Shown here: positions 53,775-62,557 of the stretch, piece after piece
Position numbering within the stretch: position 1 is the stretch's first letter
Layout of the letters: the number at the start of each line of letters is the position of its first letter
Assembly (NCBI RefSeq): GCF_015354735.1
Contig: NZ_JACEFJ010000004.1
Coordinates: 1 to 64,000, forward strand
Reading direction: 5' to 3'
Length of the DNA: 64,000 bases
Origin: Pararhodonellum marinum
GTDB lineage: Bacteria; Bacteroidota; Bacteroidia; Cytophagales; Cyclobacteriaceae
Notes under the pieces: generated by a model
What the model was told of the DNA's origin: nothing
The model's database searches: none
What the model saw: the letters and a program-made list of their open reading frames with translations, nothing else
Position numbers and translations under genes: made by a program

Positions 53775-53810
53775 AATAAAGAAAGCTGCCCTTAGGTGGC
53801 TTTCTTTATT
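53775..53810. terminator. Bidirectional terminator between atpG and the beta-propeller gene
   Basis: AATAAAGAAAGC (53775-53786) pairs exactly with GCTTTCTTTATT (53799-53810). The stem carries T-rich ends on either strand, and the stop codon of the minus-strand gene (53806) lies in it. Confidence 0.8.
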
Positions 53811-54942
53811 GTAAATCAAAAAGGATCAGAACCTTGTCTTCAGGGTCGAAGATTCCAAATGATTCCAGTTTGGCTTGAGCCTCAGGAAGATTCTTGAACC
53901 GCCAAGGCTTAGGTCTCAAAGGCTCCACAATAGCCATGAACTGTCCATCATTGGTTACCCCAATCAACCGGTCTACTTTTCCATATTCAAAAGTTTCTCT
54001 AAACAAATCCGAACCTGATGTGACCATCTTTTTTTCTTTATCATAGAAATACAATTCAAAACCTGTTCTTTTTATAGTGCCAAAACTGATGAATTTTTCA
54101 TTTTGAAACAGATTGAATGGATTACTTTCAAACTTTTCATCTTGCTGAAAATATGGCAATAGGTCCCCGTATTTTTCAACCATTTTTTCAAGATCAAGGC
54201 CATCTCTCTGAAAATCGAGGAAGTAAGCTGCCGAAAACAGTTCCTCCTGAATGTTGTATTGATAAATTGTATCCCTAAAACCGACTACAAAATTCAGAAT
54301 TTTTTCATTTTCGGGTGAAATAAGATTGATTCTGTTGAAGGTACCATCATCTATGGTGCCTGCATATTCCAGGTAGGTTTGTATGGTTTTTTCCTGTTGT
54401 AGAAGGGCCACGTTGTGAAATCCATTCATGTCAGATAAATTGATGACAAACTCCTTGTTTTCCAGAAAATGCAAGTCTGAATAATAATAACCGTGATTAT
54501 ACCTTTCATCCCTTAAAAAATTTCCACTTAGATCAAAAAAGATTTTTTGCTGCCCATCCATGGGGATGGTGACCAGCTCTTTGGTCGATTCCTGATAATA
54601 AATGTTGGCAATGTTTTTATATTCTCCTGGTCCTTCACCGATCCGCTTGATCGTATGAATAGGCTGACCTTCTAGGGTGTAGATATGAAAACCATTACCA
54701 AGCATCCTGTCTAAAAATATATACAGGCTATCGACTTGTATCGCTTTTTCCACCATTCGGATCCTGTTATCTCCTTTATCATTGAGATAAACCACCTCTA
54801 TATTTTTCAAAAGCGGTCTTAGCTCATTGGATTTTTCATAGACCTTTATTGGGATTGGCCCCGTGTAATTTTCAATTGCCACGGGTTTCAATTGACATGA
54901 AAAAAGGAAAAGCCAAATTAGAACAAATTGAAGGACTCTCAT
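53806..54942 (-). CDS. 6-bladed beta-propeller lipoprotein
   Basis: A 378-residue protein with a lipobox LFLFSC (Cys16). Repeated blades of about 40-50 residues are seen (for example FHIYTLEGQPIHTIKRIGEGPGEY near 86-109, the conserved G-x-GPGEY turn of this Bacteroidota family). It is outer-membrane or periplasmic. Family members often lie next to small NVEALA-type peptides and sensor genes; here only a short remnant is nearby. Function is unknown. Confidence 0.8.
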   Translation of the reverse strand: MRVLQFVLIWLFLFSCQLKPVAIENYTGPIPIKVYEKSNELRPLLKNIEVVYLNDKGDNRIRMVEKAIQVDSLYIFLDRMLGNGFHIYTLEGQPIHTIKRIGEGPGEYKNIANIYYQESTKELVTIPMDGQQKIFFDLSGNFLRDERYNHGYYYSDLHFLENKEFVINLSDMNGFHNVALLQQEKTIQTYLEYAGTIDDGTFNRINLISPENEKILNFVVGFRDTIYQYNIQEELFSAAYFLDFQRDGLDLEKMVEKYGDLLPYFQQDEKFESNPFNLFQNEKFISFGTIKRTGFELYFYDKEKKMVTSGSDLFRETFEYGKVDRLIGVTNDGQFMAIVEPLRPKPWRFKNLPEAQAKLESFGIFDPEDKVLILFDLQ

Positions 54943-54990
54943 TTAAAGAATTAAGATATATTCGGGTAGGAATCCTACCTGAATTTTAAA

Positions 54991-55143
54991 TTAGCCAAAA
55001 TTTGTTAAAGTCCACGAATCAGGTCCAGGGGCATCACAAGTCACCTCCATAAGTATACTCCCTGCTGAAGTTTTTCTAAAACAACCTTTTACAGTTACAA
55101 TTGGGCCACTCGTTTCAACTGTATCTTTACTCTTTAAACTTAT
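54991..55143 (-). pseudogene. Short open stretch without start, possible gene remnant
   Basis: The minus strand reads about 50 codons ending TAA at 54991, including GPIVTVKGCFRKTSAGS and MEVTCDAPGPDSWTLTNFG. There is no ATG, GTG or TTG at its start; an in-frame TGA stands at about 55144. Two Cys and a Gly/Pro-rich end recall small secreted Bacteroidota peptides that pair with beta-propeller lipoproteins. A frameshifted or decayed copy is possible; coding is not proven. Confidence 0.25.
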
Positions 55144-55180
55144 TCAAAATGGCCAATAGTCTTTAAATTACTTAAGGTAA

Positions 55181-55822
55181 TTAATATCTTCTAATTCCCT
55201 CAGCCACCTCCCTAGCCATAATCCCCAAGCCCTCCTTGTTGGGATGTACCCCATCGGGAAGTAGGTCAGGCTTGTTTTCCAGGGGCGCATATAAATCGAT
55301 GATTTCAGCCTCGCTTTCTTTTGCGACTTCCATTAAGATGGGTCGCATTTCCTTTACCACGATGCTTTCGGTAATGCCCCAATTATCTTCAAATACCGGG
55401 ACTGGTATGCAGATATATACTTTGCCATTCTTAGGCATATGCTGTTTGTATTCCGCTATCAAATCCAGGTAATCCTGTTTGAATTCTTCTGCATACTGCC
55501 AGTTTTGTGGCTTTGAGTCATTGGTACCCAGCTTGATGACCAATACATCCGGGTTAAAAGCCTTTACTTCTTTAAATTGAGTTTCCTCCCAGTAAGGGAA
55601 ATCACCCTTCCTCAGTAAAGTCCTACCACTTACCCCGAAATTTGTAACCTGATACCCCTCGCCCAAGATTTGCTGCAGTTGTAAGGGATAGCTATCCGGA
55701 TGTTCCCTACCCGGACCTTCGGTGATGCTGTCCCCCACGCAGGCCACTTTGATGGGTTTTTTCTCACAGCCTAAAAGAAAGGCCAGAAATACAATAGCAA
55801 TCAGAAACAAATAATTTTTCAT
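55181..55822 (-). CDS. SGNH/GDSL hydrolase lipoprotein
   Basis: A 213-residue protein from the ATG at 55822; the frame is open to 55855, but the lipoprotein leader MKNYLFLIAIVFLAFLLGC places Cys19 correctly. The catalytic motifs are VGDSITEG (Ser), GVSG, LGTND and the final DGVHPN (Asp and His). It hydrolyses an ester, often an acyl group on a sugar or lipid; the substrate is unknown. A stem-loop (55893-55932) lies upstream. Confidence 0.9.
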   Translation of the reverse strand: MKNYLFLIAIVFLAFLLGCEKKPIKVACVGDSITEGPGREHPDSYPLQLQQILGEGYQVTNFGVSGRTLLRKGDFPYWEETQFKEVKAFNPDVLVIKLGTNDSKPQNWQYAEEFKQDYLDLIAEYKQHMPKNGKVYICIPVPVFEDNWGITESIVVKEMRPILMEVAKESEAEIIDLYAPLENKPDLLPDGVHPNKEGLGIMAREVAEGIRRY

Positions 55823-55892
55823 CAGGGGTTGGGTTAAAGTATAGGATGGAGTCAAATTTTGAGAATTGATTATACATTTCTTTTAAAAACAG

Positions 55893-55932
55893 AATTTAAG
55901 GGGTCAATCAAAGAGGATTGACTCCTTAAATT
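55893..55932 (-). promoter_or_regulatory. Stem-loop in the 5' region of the SGNH hydrolase gene
   Basis: AATTTAAGGGGTCAATC and GATTGACTCCTTAAATT pair with one G-T wobble around a 6-nt loop. The minus strand continues CTGTTTTTAAAAG. No gene lies immediately upstream on that strand, so it may be a leader attenuator or a terminator for an unseen small RNA. Confidence 0.45.
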
Positions 55933-56081
55933 AAAACAATATTTTGAAAATGGAAACAAATGACCAAATAGGCCCTTTCGCATGTCAAAGAAACACTCCC
56001 AATCTCAAACCTCTTGGGCATTTTTCTGAAGCCCCTAAAATAAAATTCCTGAATTAACAGGATTCCCTTTATTCATATTTT

Positions 56082-56089
56082 TATCTTTG
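56082..56089 (+). promoter_or_regulatory. -7 box (TATCTTTG) before purN
   Basis: TATCTTTG is an exact TAnnTTTG match 24 nt upstream of the GTG start. No PurR-like operator was recognised. Predicted transcription start is near 56096. Confidence 0.45.
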
Positions 56090-56113
56090 ATGCCTCATTA
56101 AAAGCCGTCAGTT

Positions 56114-56671
56114 GTGAAAAAAATCGCCATCCTTGCTTCCGGTAGTGGTACCAATGCGGAAGAGATCATCAAATATTTCCAGAATTCACCCAAAGGAAAG
56201 GTCGTTTTGGTAGGTTCCAATAAACCTGACGCCTATGTTCTCCAAAGGGCAAAGAATTTTAAGATACCTTCTTTGACTTTTTCAAAAGCCCAGCTTGAAG
56301 AGGGTGCGGTCATGCATAAATTAAAGGAAGCTAGTGTTGACTTTCTTGTATTAGCGGGATTTTTACTCAAGGTTCCAGACCACCTGATTCAGGCTTTCCC
56401 TGACCGCATTGTCAACATCCATCCTGCCTTGTTGCCCAAACATGGAGGAAAGGGCATGTACGGTGCAAAGGTACATGCGGCGGTAAAAGTTGCAGGAGAT
56501 AAGGAAACAGGCATAACCATTCATTTGGTCAATGAGCAGTATGATGAAGGAAAGATAATTTTTCAGGCTGCGGTGAAGGTCGATGATCAGGACAACCCGG
56601 ATCAAATTGCCCAAAAAGTGCATGCTTTAGAGCACAAATACTTCCCAAATGTAATCGAAAGCCTGCTATAA
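56114..56671 (+). CDS. purN: Phosphoribosylglycinamide formyltransferase
   Basis: A 185-residue GART. It transfers the formyl group from 10-formyl-THF to glycinamide ribonucleotide in purine synthesis. KIAILASGSGTNAEEII (about 3-19) binds phosphate. HPALLPKHGG (about 99-108) carries the catalytic His, and TGITIHLVNEQYDEG (about 134-148) holds the Asp. The GTG start at 56114 is the only good start. It is followed after 111 nt by purH. Confidence 0.95.
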   Translation: MKKIAILASGSGTNAEEIIKYFQNSPKGKVVLVGSNKPDAYVLQRAKNFKIPSLTFSKAQLEEGAVMHKLKEASVDFLVLAGFLLKVPDHLIQAFPDRIVNIHPALLPKHGGKGMYGAKVHAAVKVAGDKETGITIHLVNEQYDEGKIIFQAAVKVDDQDNPDQIAQKVHALEHKYFPNVIESLL

Positions 56672-56782
56672 TCCTTTGGTTTTTGTACCTTTGCGACTTG
56701 GTAAAATTTACAATCTTCCCCATTGGGTTTTTGCTTTCTTTTTTCTATTTAGGAAAAACTAACCCAAAGATAATCATCAAAT

Positions 56783-58309
56783 ATGGCCAACAAAAAAATT
56801 CAATCCGCCCTAGTTTCCGTGTATTACAAGGACAACCTTGAACCCCTCATTGCCCAGTTGAAAGCCCAAGGAGTAAAAATCTACTCAACAGGCGGAACCC
56901 AGAAATTCATAGAAGACCAAGGTGCTGAAGTCATTCCAGTGGAAGAATTGACCGGGTATCCTTCCATTTTTGGGGGAAGAGTGAAAACCCTCCATCCCAA
57001 AATCTTTGGGGGTATCCTGCACCGCAGAGATCATAAAGGGGATGTTTCCCAAGCCAGAGAGTTTGACATTCCGGCCATCGACCTGGTGATCGTGGATTTG
57101 TACCCATTTGAAGAAACTGTTGCCTCCGGAGCATCGGAACAAGAAATCATCGAGAAAATTGATATAGGTGGGATATCTTTGATCCGGGCTGCCGCCAAAA
57201 ACTTCAAGGATGTCACCATCATTGCGTCCAAGTCCCAGTATGCTGAATTGGAGGATAGGCTAAAAAAACAGGATGGCGCAACAAGTCTGGAAGACAGGAA
57301 GTATTTTGCTGCACAGGCGTTTCAGGTTTCCTCTCATTATGATACCCATATTTTCAACTATTTCAATCAGTCCGAAAATATTCCTGTCTTAAAAGTCTCA
57401 GAAACCAAAGCAAAAGCCCTTCGCTATGGGGAAAACCCACATCAAAACGCACATTTTTACGGAGATTTGGAAGCTCTTTTTGATCAATTGAATGGAAAGG
57501 AACTTTCTTACAACAATTTGGTGGATGTAGATGCGGCTGTGGCCTTGATCGCTGAATTTCAGGGAGAGACTGCCTTTGCCATTTTGAAACATACCAATGC
57601 CTGTGGGGTGGCCACTGCTGATTCTGTCAGAGAAGCTTATCAGAAAGCCTTTGCAGCTGATACCACCTCTGCTTTTGGTGGGGTGTTGATCACCAACCAA
57701 ACTGTAGATCTTGCTGCCGCAGAAGAGATGAATAGCCTCTTTTTTGAAGTCCTGATTGCTCCAGAATTTGATGACAATGCCCTAGCTGTACTCAAAGGGA
57801 AGAAAAACAGGATTTTATTGAAGCAAAAGATCCAACTTGAAGGGACCAAGCAAATCAAGACCTTACTCAATGGCATCATCGAGCAGGACAAAGACCTAAA
57901 AACCGAATCCAAAGCAGACTTTAAAGTTGTGACCAAAGTGACACCTACTGAGGCAGAAAAGGATGCTTTGGTTTTTGCTGCCAAAGTCTGCAAACACACC
58001 AAATCCAATACGATCGTGCTCAGCAACAACAATCAGTTGTTTGCGTCCGGAGTAGGACAGACATCAAGAGTGGATGCCCTGCTACAGGCCATTGAAAAAG
58101 CCAAATCCTTTGGCTTTGAATTAAAAGGTGCTGTGATGGCATCAGATGCCTTTTTTCCTTTTCCGGACTGCGTGGAAATTGCCCACAAAGCAGGTATCAC
58201 TGCGGTGGTTCAGCCGGGCGGAAGCATCAAAGACCAAGACAGTATTGATTTCTGTGACGCACATGGCATGAGTATGGTGATGACTGGAGTGAGGCATTTT
58301 AAGCATTGA
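56783..58309 (+). CDS. purH: Bifunctional AICAR formyltransferase/IMP cyclohydrolase
   Basis: A 508-residue protein completing IMP synthesis. The IMP cyclohydrolase (MGS-like) domain is about 1-190, with KIYSTGGTQKFIED and RVKTLHPKIFGGILHRR (about 65-81). The AICAR transformylase (about 195-508) includes KALRYGENPHQNAHFYG (about 211-227) and AILKHTNACGVA (about 268-279), with its His. It is close to purN, forming a two-gene purine pair, and ends at a strong terminator. Confidence 0.96.
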   Translation: MANKKIQSALVSVYYKDNLEPLIAQLKAQGVKIYSTGGTQKFIEDQGAEVIPVEELTGYPSIFGGRVKTLHPKIFGGILHRRDHKGDVSQAREFDIPAIDLVIVDLYPFEETVASGASEQEIIEKIDIGGISLIRAAAKNFKDVTIIASKSQYAELEDRLKKQDGATSLEDRKYFAAQAFQVSSHYDTHIFNYFNQSENIPVLKVSETKAKALRYGENPHQNAHFYGDLEALFDQLNGKELSYNNLVDVDAAVALIAEFQGETAFAILKHTNACGVATADSVREAYQKAFAADTTSAFGGVLITNQTVDLAAAEEMNSLFFEVLIAPEFDDNALAVLKGKKNRILLKQKIQLEGTKQIKTLLNGIIEQDKDLKTESKADFKVVTKVTPTEAEKDALVFAAKVCKHTKSNTIVLSNNNQLFASGVGQTSRVDALLQAIEKAKSFGFELKGAVMASDAFFPFPDCVEIAHKAGITAVVQPGGSIKDQDSIDFCDAHGMSMVMTGVRHFKH

Positions 58310-58426
58310 AAAGATTTGGAGGTTTGATCATGACACCAATTGATATTTGATAGTGATACATATTATGTATGGATACAAATATTGCATTGAAATCGCATCC
58401 TGTTAAATGCCTTAATGAATTTAAAT

Positions 58427-58463
58427 AAAAAGCGGCTTGGGAAATTTCCCAAGCCGCTTTTTT
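58427..58463 (+). terminator. purH terminator
   Basis: The 16-bp arms AAAGCGGCTTGGGAAA and TTTCCCAAGCCGCTTT are perfectly self-complementary and are followed by a T-run. The hairpin begins 118 nt past the purH stop. Confidence 0.85.
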
Positions 58464-58537
58464 TGTCCTGTTCATTTAAAGGCAATCAGCTGGTATGATT
58501 TCTGTCAAATCATATGACATTAAACAGCTATTACCGA

Positions 58538-59407
58538 TCAATAATCCAATTTGTAAGCCACCACTTTATTTTTAAAGAAAGTAGGTACGAGTACCAAATC
58601 CTGAGAAGGAATAAATTCAATGTCTGCTGTATTGGATTCCTGATCCTTGGTATCCAGTAATTTGGTTTCCTTTTCCCCTTCAATCAGCCAGATCTCACCC
58701 TGCCATCGGCTGGCCAAGAAAGCATCATCATCTAAGATAATCAAACCATCCCCTCCTGTCACAATGGCATTTACAACCTCAAAGTTGCCATCGGAGCTGT
58801 ATTTTTTTAAACCCGAACCATCCAAGCCATAAACCGTACCATCATCTCTTACCCTTAGTCCATTGATATTTTCCTGACCTTCGGCAAAGAGGGATACGGA
58901 ACCATTCTGTAACAAGTGGATATTGCCCGCCCTCATATCAGAAAAATATACCCTGCCTTCATGGGTATCCACATCATTCAGAAATTGGGCACCATTGACT
59001 CGGTACCGATTGGTGATTCGGGCAGTTTCGGTATCGATTTCCACCAATTCATCTATGTCAGTCACATAGAGCAATTTTCCCACAATACCCATTCCTTTAG
59101 GTGCATTCAGGCCTTTGACCCATTCTTTGGTAACGATTTTACCCTCTAGGTTGATGATGGAAATAAATCCATTCCCGTCTTTGACAGAAGGATCTCCATT
59201 GATATTGGAGACATAAATTCTTCCAGACTGAGGGTCATAAAGTACTGATTCACAGGTGTTCAATTCAGCCGGTGTTTCCCAGACCATTTCGAGACTGGGT
59301 TCTACCGGAACCACGCGGACAGCTTCCGCGCTGTCTTTGGCACCGCATTGCCAGAAAAGCATGGCATAACATGCAATGAGCGAAAATAGGGAGAGTGGAT
59401 TTTTCAT
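58538..59407 (-). CDS. SMP-30/gluconolactonase-like lipoprotein
   Basis: A 289-residue protein with a lipobox near CYAMLFWQC (Cys about 21). Six-bladed propeller repeats follow (SVLYDPQSGRIYVSNINGD, GIVGKLLYVTDIDELVEID and HEGRVYFSDMRAG). The pattern fits the SMP-30/Gluconolactonase/LRE-like domain, which may hydrolyse lactones; metal ligands were not mapped. A -7 box (minus TAAATTTG at 59434-59441) lies upstream. Confidence 0.8.
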   Translation of the reverse strand: MKNPLSLFSLIACYAMLFWQCGAKDSAEAVRVVPVEPSLEMVWETPAELNTCESVLYDPQSGRIYVSNINGDPSVKDGNGFISIINLEGKIVTKEWVKGLNAPKGMGIVGKLLYVTDIDELVEIDTETARITNRYRVNGAQFLNDVDTHEGRVYFSDMRAGNIHLLQNGSVSLFAEGQENINGLRVRDDGTVYGLDGSGLKKYSSDGNFEVVNAIVTGGDGLIILDDDAFLASRWQGEIWLIEGEKETKLLDTKDQESNTADIEFIPSQDLVLVPTFFKNKVVAYKLDY

Positions 59408-59433
59408 GGTTGTGATTTTTTTTAAAAGTACTT

Positions 59434-59441
59434 CAAATTTA
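59434..59441 (-). promoter_or_regulatory. -7 box (TAAATTTG) for the SMP-30-like gene
   Basis: On the minus strand TAAATTTG matches TAnnTTTG exactly and lies 26 nt upstream of the ATG at 59407. No -33 TTG was found at typical spacing. Confidence 0.4.
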
Positions 59442-59675
59442 CCAATTTTAAGGAAAAAGTGGAAGTTTTAGAACTTTTGACCAACAAATCACTTTTCCAC
59501 CAGAGATTTAAAAGAGAAATCAATAAATTCAAACTTCTTACCAATGAATTTAAAAAAGTTTGTTTGCCTACCGGCTACAATCACCCAAAATTAAAACCAA
59601 AAGGGACCGCTTATCATTCTTTGAATCAAGGATTGTCCTGATTTACTTATTTTAGTAAATAAACCACCTCTAATA

Positions 59676-60917
59676 ATGAAGAAAATCATTTACACCCTGA
59701 CTGTTTCATGCCTGTTCCTGGCCTGCAATGCGGTTGAAAAAGAACCCGACTATTCTAAAATGACCGATGCCGAAAGGTTGGAAGCAGCTACCAAGATGGC
59801 AAGGGAAACCATCATGGTGGATGGACACGTAGACCTTCCCTATCGCATGAAAGTGGGAGGATTCACTTTACAAAGAGAGATTTTGGATGTGTCGGAGCGG
59901 ACCGATGGGGGTAATTTTGATTATGTGCGTTCGAAAGAAGGGGGCTTAGATGCTCCATTTATGTCCATTTATATTCCCTCCGGATATCAGGAAAGAGGAG
60001 GGGCTAAAGCCCTCGCTGATTCCTTGATTCTAATGACCGAAAGGCTGGCCAATACCTGGCCGGACAAATTTGCCATGGCTTATTCTCCCGATGATATTGA
60101 AAATAATTTCAAAGATGGTAAAATATCCTTGCCAATGGGGATGGAAAACGGCGCTGCCCTGGAGGATGACCTGAATAATGTAACCTATTTCCATCAAAGA
60201 GGCATTCGATATGTCACCTTGACCCATGGAACAGATAATCTTATCGGAGATTCCTCTTATGATACTACGGCTACCCATGGGGGTCTCAGTGAATATGGGA
60301 AACAAGTTGTCAAAACCATGAACGAGGTGGGGATCATGGTGGATATTTCCCATGTATCAGACAATACCTTTTATGATGTTTTGGAGATCACACAAGTTCC
60401 TGTCATTGCCTCCCATTCTTCTGCCAGGCATTTTACCCCGGGTTTTGAGCGGAACATGGGTGATGAGATGATCACGGCATTGGCAGAAAACCAAGGGGTC
60501 ATCATGATCAATTTTGGGGGAAGTTTCATTGATTCAGCCTACCAACAGGGTGCAAACGAGGTGAGAGAACATTTGGTCAATTGGCTGGCTGAAAATGAGC
60601 TTAGCCGGAATGACCCTGAGGCAAAAGCATACATAGAAACGTACACTGCAGCCAACAATCCGTTTCCCAATGTGCAAAAGGTAGCGGATCATATCGATCA
60701 TGTGGTGGCACTTGCCGGGATAGATTATGTGGGCTTGGGCTCTGATTTTGACGGAGTGGGAGACTCACTGCCCACAGGTCTTAAGGATGTTTCCATGTAT
60801 CCCAATCTGATAGCCGAACTGCTCAAAAGGGGATACAGTCAATCGGATATTGAAAAAATATGTTATCAGAATATTTTCAGGGTATGGAGAGAAGTGGAGC
60901 GTTTTGCTTCTTCCTAA
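59676..60917 (+). CDS. Membrane dipeptidase (peptidase M19) lipoprotein
   Basis: A 413-residue zinc dipeptidase with a lipobox SCLFLAC (Cys17). Metal and substrate residues are present in order: DGHVDLPYRM (His and Asp of the first site), MGMENGAAL (bridging Glu), VDISHVSDNTF (His) and VIASHSSARHF (His). It cleaves dipeptides, possibly with D-residues, in the periplasm. It starts 268 nt past the divergent SMP-30-like gene. Confidence 0.92.
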   Translation: MKKIIYTLTVSCLFLACNAVEKEPDYSKMTDAERLEAATKMARETIMVDGHVDLPYRMKVGGFTLQREILDVSERTDGGNFDYVRSKEGGLDAPFMSIYIPSGYQERGGAKALADSLILMTERLANTWPDKFAMAYSPDDIENNFKDGKISLPMGMENGAALEDDLNNVTYFHQRGIRYVTLTHGTDNLIGDSSYDTTATHGGLSEYGKQVVKTMNEVGIMVDISHVSDNTFYDVLEITQVPVIASHSSARHFTPGFERNMGDEMITALAENQGVIMINFGGSFIDSAYQQGANEVREHLVNWLAENELSRNDPEAKAYIETYTAANNPFPNVQKVADHIDHVVALAGIDYVGLGSDFDGVGDSLPTGLKDVSMYPNLIAELLKRGYSQSDIEKICYQNIFRVWREVERFASS

Positions 60918-60926
60918 AAGGAAAAA

Positions 60927-60968
60927 GGTCATTTGGGATTTGGAAGTTGAACCATTTCCCAAATGACC
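60927..60968 (-). terminator. Bidirectional hairpin between the dipeptidase and S51 genes
   Basis: GGTCATTTGGGA and TCCCAAATGACC pair exactly around an 18-nt loop. On the minus strand it is followed by CTTTTTCC, a T-rich stretch, so it mainly serves the minus-strand peptidase gene. Confidence 0.65.
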
Positions 60969-60977
60969 ATTGAAATA

Positions 60978-62039
60978 CTATTCCTTCGCTCTCGTTTTTA
61001 AGGTGCCGTTTTCCACAAACCAAAAGTCAGAAAAATTAGTATTCCACTCCTTGAGATCAAATGCTTCTAGGTTACTGGAGCTACTGGTCTCCAAGGATTT
61101 CAGGGCACTTTGGTTTAAATCCCAAGTGAGCGGCGTGCTGTTGCTCAATTGCTCCGGCGCTTGATCAGGATCATTTTCTTTGACAAAATAGACTTGGTTC
61201 TGACCCATAATCTGAACTTTTCCGTCTCCATCAATGACAGCGGCAGTCCGCTCATCTACTGCAATTCCCTTTAAAGCCTGTCCGTTGCTTTCTTCTTTCA
61301 ATCTGGCCATAAAGGCCACCAGTCTTCCTTCCCGGTTTCTTTGGGAAAAGTGTTGGTCGGTGATGGTGTTTTGGAGTAAGGGATGGTTGATTAGACTTGA
61401 CCTTCTTACAGTGAGATTTGGGTCAAAGGGATTGGCCAAAGCCTCTGCACTGATGATACTGTTGTTCTCTCCAGTGTACACAAATTCCCCCATGATGGCA
61501 CAGCCTGCACTCGTACCCCCTATGGGGATTCGTTTTTCATGAATAAGGTATTGGATGGCCTCTTCCACTTTGGTTCCCTCCCAAAATCGAAGGTACTGGG
61601 ATTGGTCTCCTCCGGCTATAAAAAGTGCCTCAGCATTTTTGAGCGTTTCAAAAACACGGTCATCATTGGCACCCGCCGCGCTATTGATCAATAAGGTTTC
61701 CACCGAATTCAGCTGACCGAGTTCATACAGGTAATCATTGTACCCATCAGCACCAGAAGACCGGATGATGACAAAATCACCGCCCCCGGACTTTTCTATC
61801 ATCCAACGCATGGCTTGGTCCACATCCGTGCTGCCACCCATCAACACCAAGCCCGATTCGGTTTCTGTATCTACATCTTCAGGATTGCCTACTCTTCCCA
61901 AAGAGTGTGGGTTTTGATCAGTAACAGGTGGGGTTGGGGGAGGGGTAACCTCCTGGCTTTGGCAGGAAGTAAGTCCTAGGCCTATTAAAAAAACAAGGGG
62001 GAAAAGTGGGATTTGCATCAGTTTCATAAATCTTTTCAT
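60978..62039 (-). CDS. Cyanophycinase-like peptidase S51 lipoprotein
   Basis: A 353-residue protein with a lipobox LGLTSC (Cys26) after a signal peptide, then a Pro/Thr-rich linker. The domain (about 60-290) has SGLVLMGGSTDVDQAM near its start and the nucleophile elbow PIGGTSAGCAIMGE, with a Ser in GxSxG-like context, as in cyanophycinase and dipeptidase E. The C-terminal part (about 290-353) is an added region. It is more likely a periplasmic peptidase than an intracellular cyanophycinase, because no cyanophycin synthetase is near. Confidence 0.85.
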   Translation of the reverse strand: MKRFMKLMQIPLFPLVFLIGLGLTSCQSQEVTPPPTPPVTDQNPHSLGRVGNPEDVDTETESGLVLMGGSTDVDQAMRWMIEKSGGGDFVIIRSSGADGYNDYLYELGQLNSVETLLINSAAGANDDRVFETLKNAEALFIAGGDQSQYLRFWEGTKVEEAIQYLIHEKRIPIGGTSAGCAIMGEFVYTGENNSIISAEALANPFDPNLTVRRSSLINHPLLQNTITDQHFSQRNREGRLVAFMARLKEESNGQALKGIAVDERTAAVIDGDGKVQIMGQNQVYFVKENDPDQAPEQLSNSTPLTWDLNQSALKSLETSSSSNLEAFDLKEWNTNFSDFWFVENGTLKTRAKE

Positions 62040-62057
62040 TTTTTACTTCTCAAAGGG

Positions 62058-62091
62058 CAAAGCTAAGGCTAAAAATGGAGAAAAGCTCAAA
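62058..62091 (-). promoter_or_regulatory. Candidate promoter of the S51 peptidase gene
   Basis: On the minus strand TAGCTTTG (62058-62065) is a perfect -7 box, and TTTG (62088-62091) is a -33 candidate 22 nt upstream. The ATG at 62039 follows 18 nt after the -7 box. Confidence 0.45.
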
Positions 62092-62215
62092 GCGCATAGA
62101 TGAAAGTAAGGAAAACAGGATATCAGAAAATCAGATGAAAAGCTTGAAGCTCAAAGGTGAAAGTGGTGGAAAACAGAAAAACAGGATATCGGAGAACAGG
62201 AAATCAGAAAAAAGC
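62081..62215. repeat. Two imperfect purine-rich direct repeats
   Basis: Units beginning GCTCAAAG (62085 and 62149) share TGAAAGT, GGAAAACAG and AACAGGATATC(A/G)GA in the same order, ending in AAATCAGA. The two copies are about 60 nt apart, with small insertions. They are almost free of T on the plus strand. Confidence 0.55.
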
Positions 62216-62557
62216 TAATAGGAGAAATTTGAAAATCTAGATATGGACAACTTGATAACCTGATTACAGGATGATTGGGCAGGCCTAACCTTTGCAAAGT
62301 ATGATTTGGTCTAGCAACTTTGATCGTTGGTAACCATCAAATGTACGAAATTGGACAAGGTAATATTTTTTCTAAGTGATGCTTACCATTTGAATGCTAG
62401 GTTTTTAATGGTGGATATGCCACTTAAATTGATTTTTGACAAATATTTTCGGGACATCAAAAAAAATTTTTTATCTACGATTGTTTCTAAAAATATTTTG
62501 GCATTTAGTTAGTCAAGTCTATTCCGAAAACCAACAAAACTATTTAATAATCACATT

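Larger units (their letters stand above)
62040..62557. other. Non-coding spacer with purine-rich imperfect repeats
   Basis: No gene is supported in this 518-nt stretch. The part at 62081-62215 is made of two related units (see the repeat entry). Downstream, the stretch 62220-62557 holds no recognised element beyond AT-rich leader sequence for the GIN-domain gene. Confidence 0.55.

Noticed and set aside
59459-59641. A 60-codon plus-strand frame with a GTG start upstream of the M19 dipeptidase
   Set aside because: Composition is that of AT-rich spacer; no motif; it overlaps the promoter region of the divergent gene.
60978-62039. True intracellular cyanophycinase
   Set aside because: The lipobox directs it out of the cytoplasm and no cyanophycin synthetase is near; S51 peptidase is the safer call.
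62327-62512. A 61-codon plus-strand frame before the GIN-domain gene
   Set aside because: TTG start, no domain or signal, within low-complexity AT-rich leader sequence.
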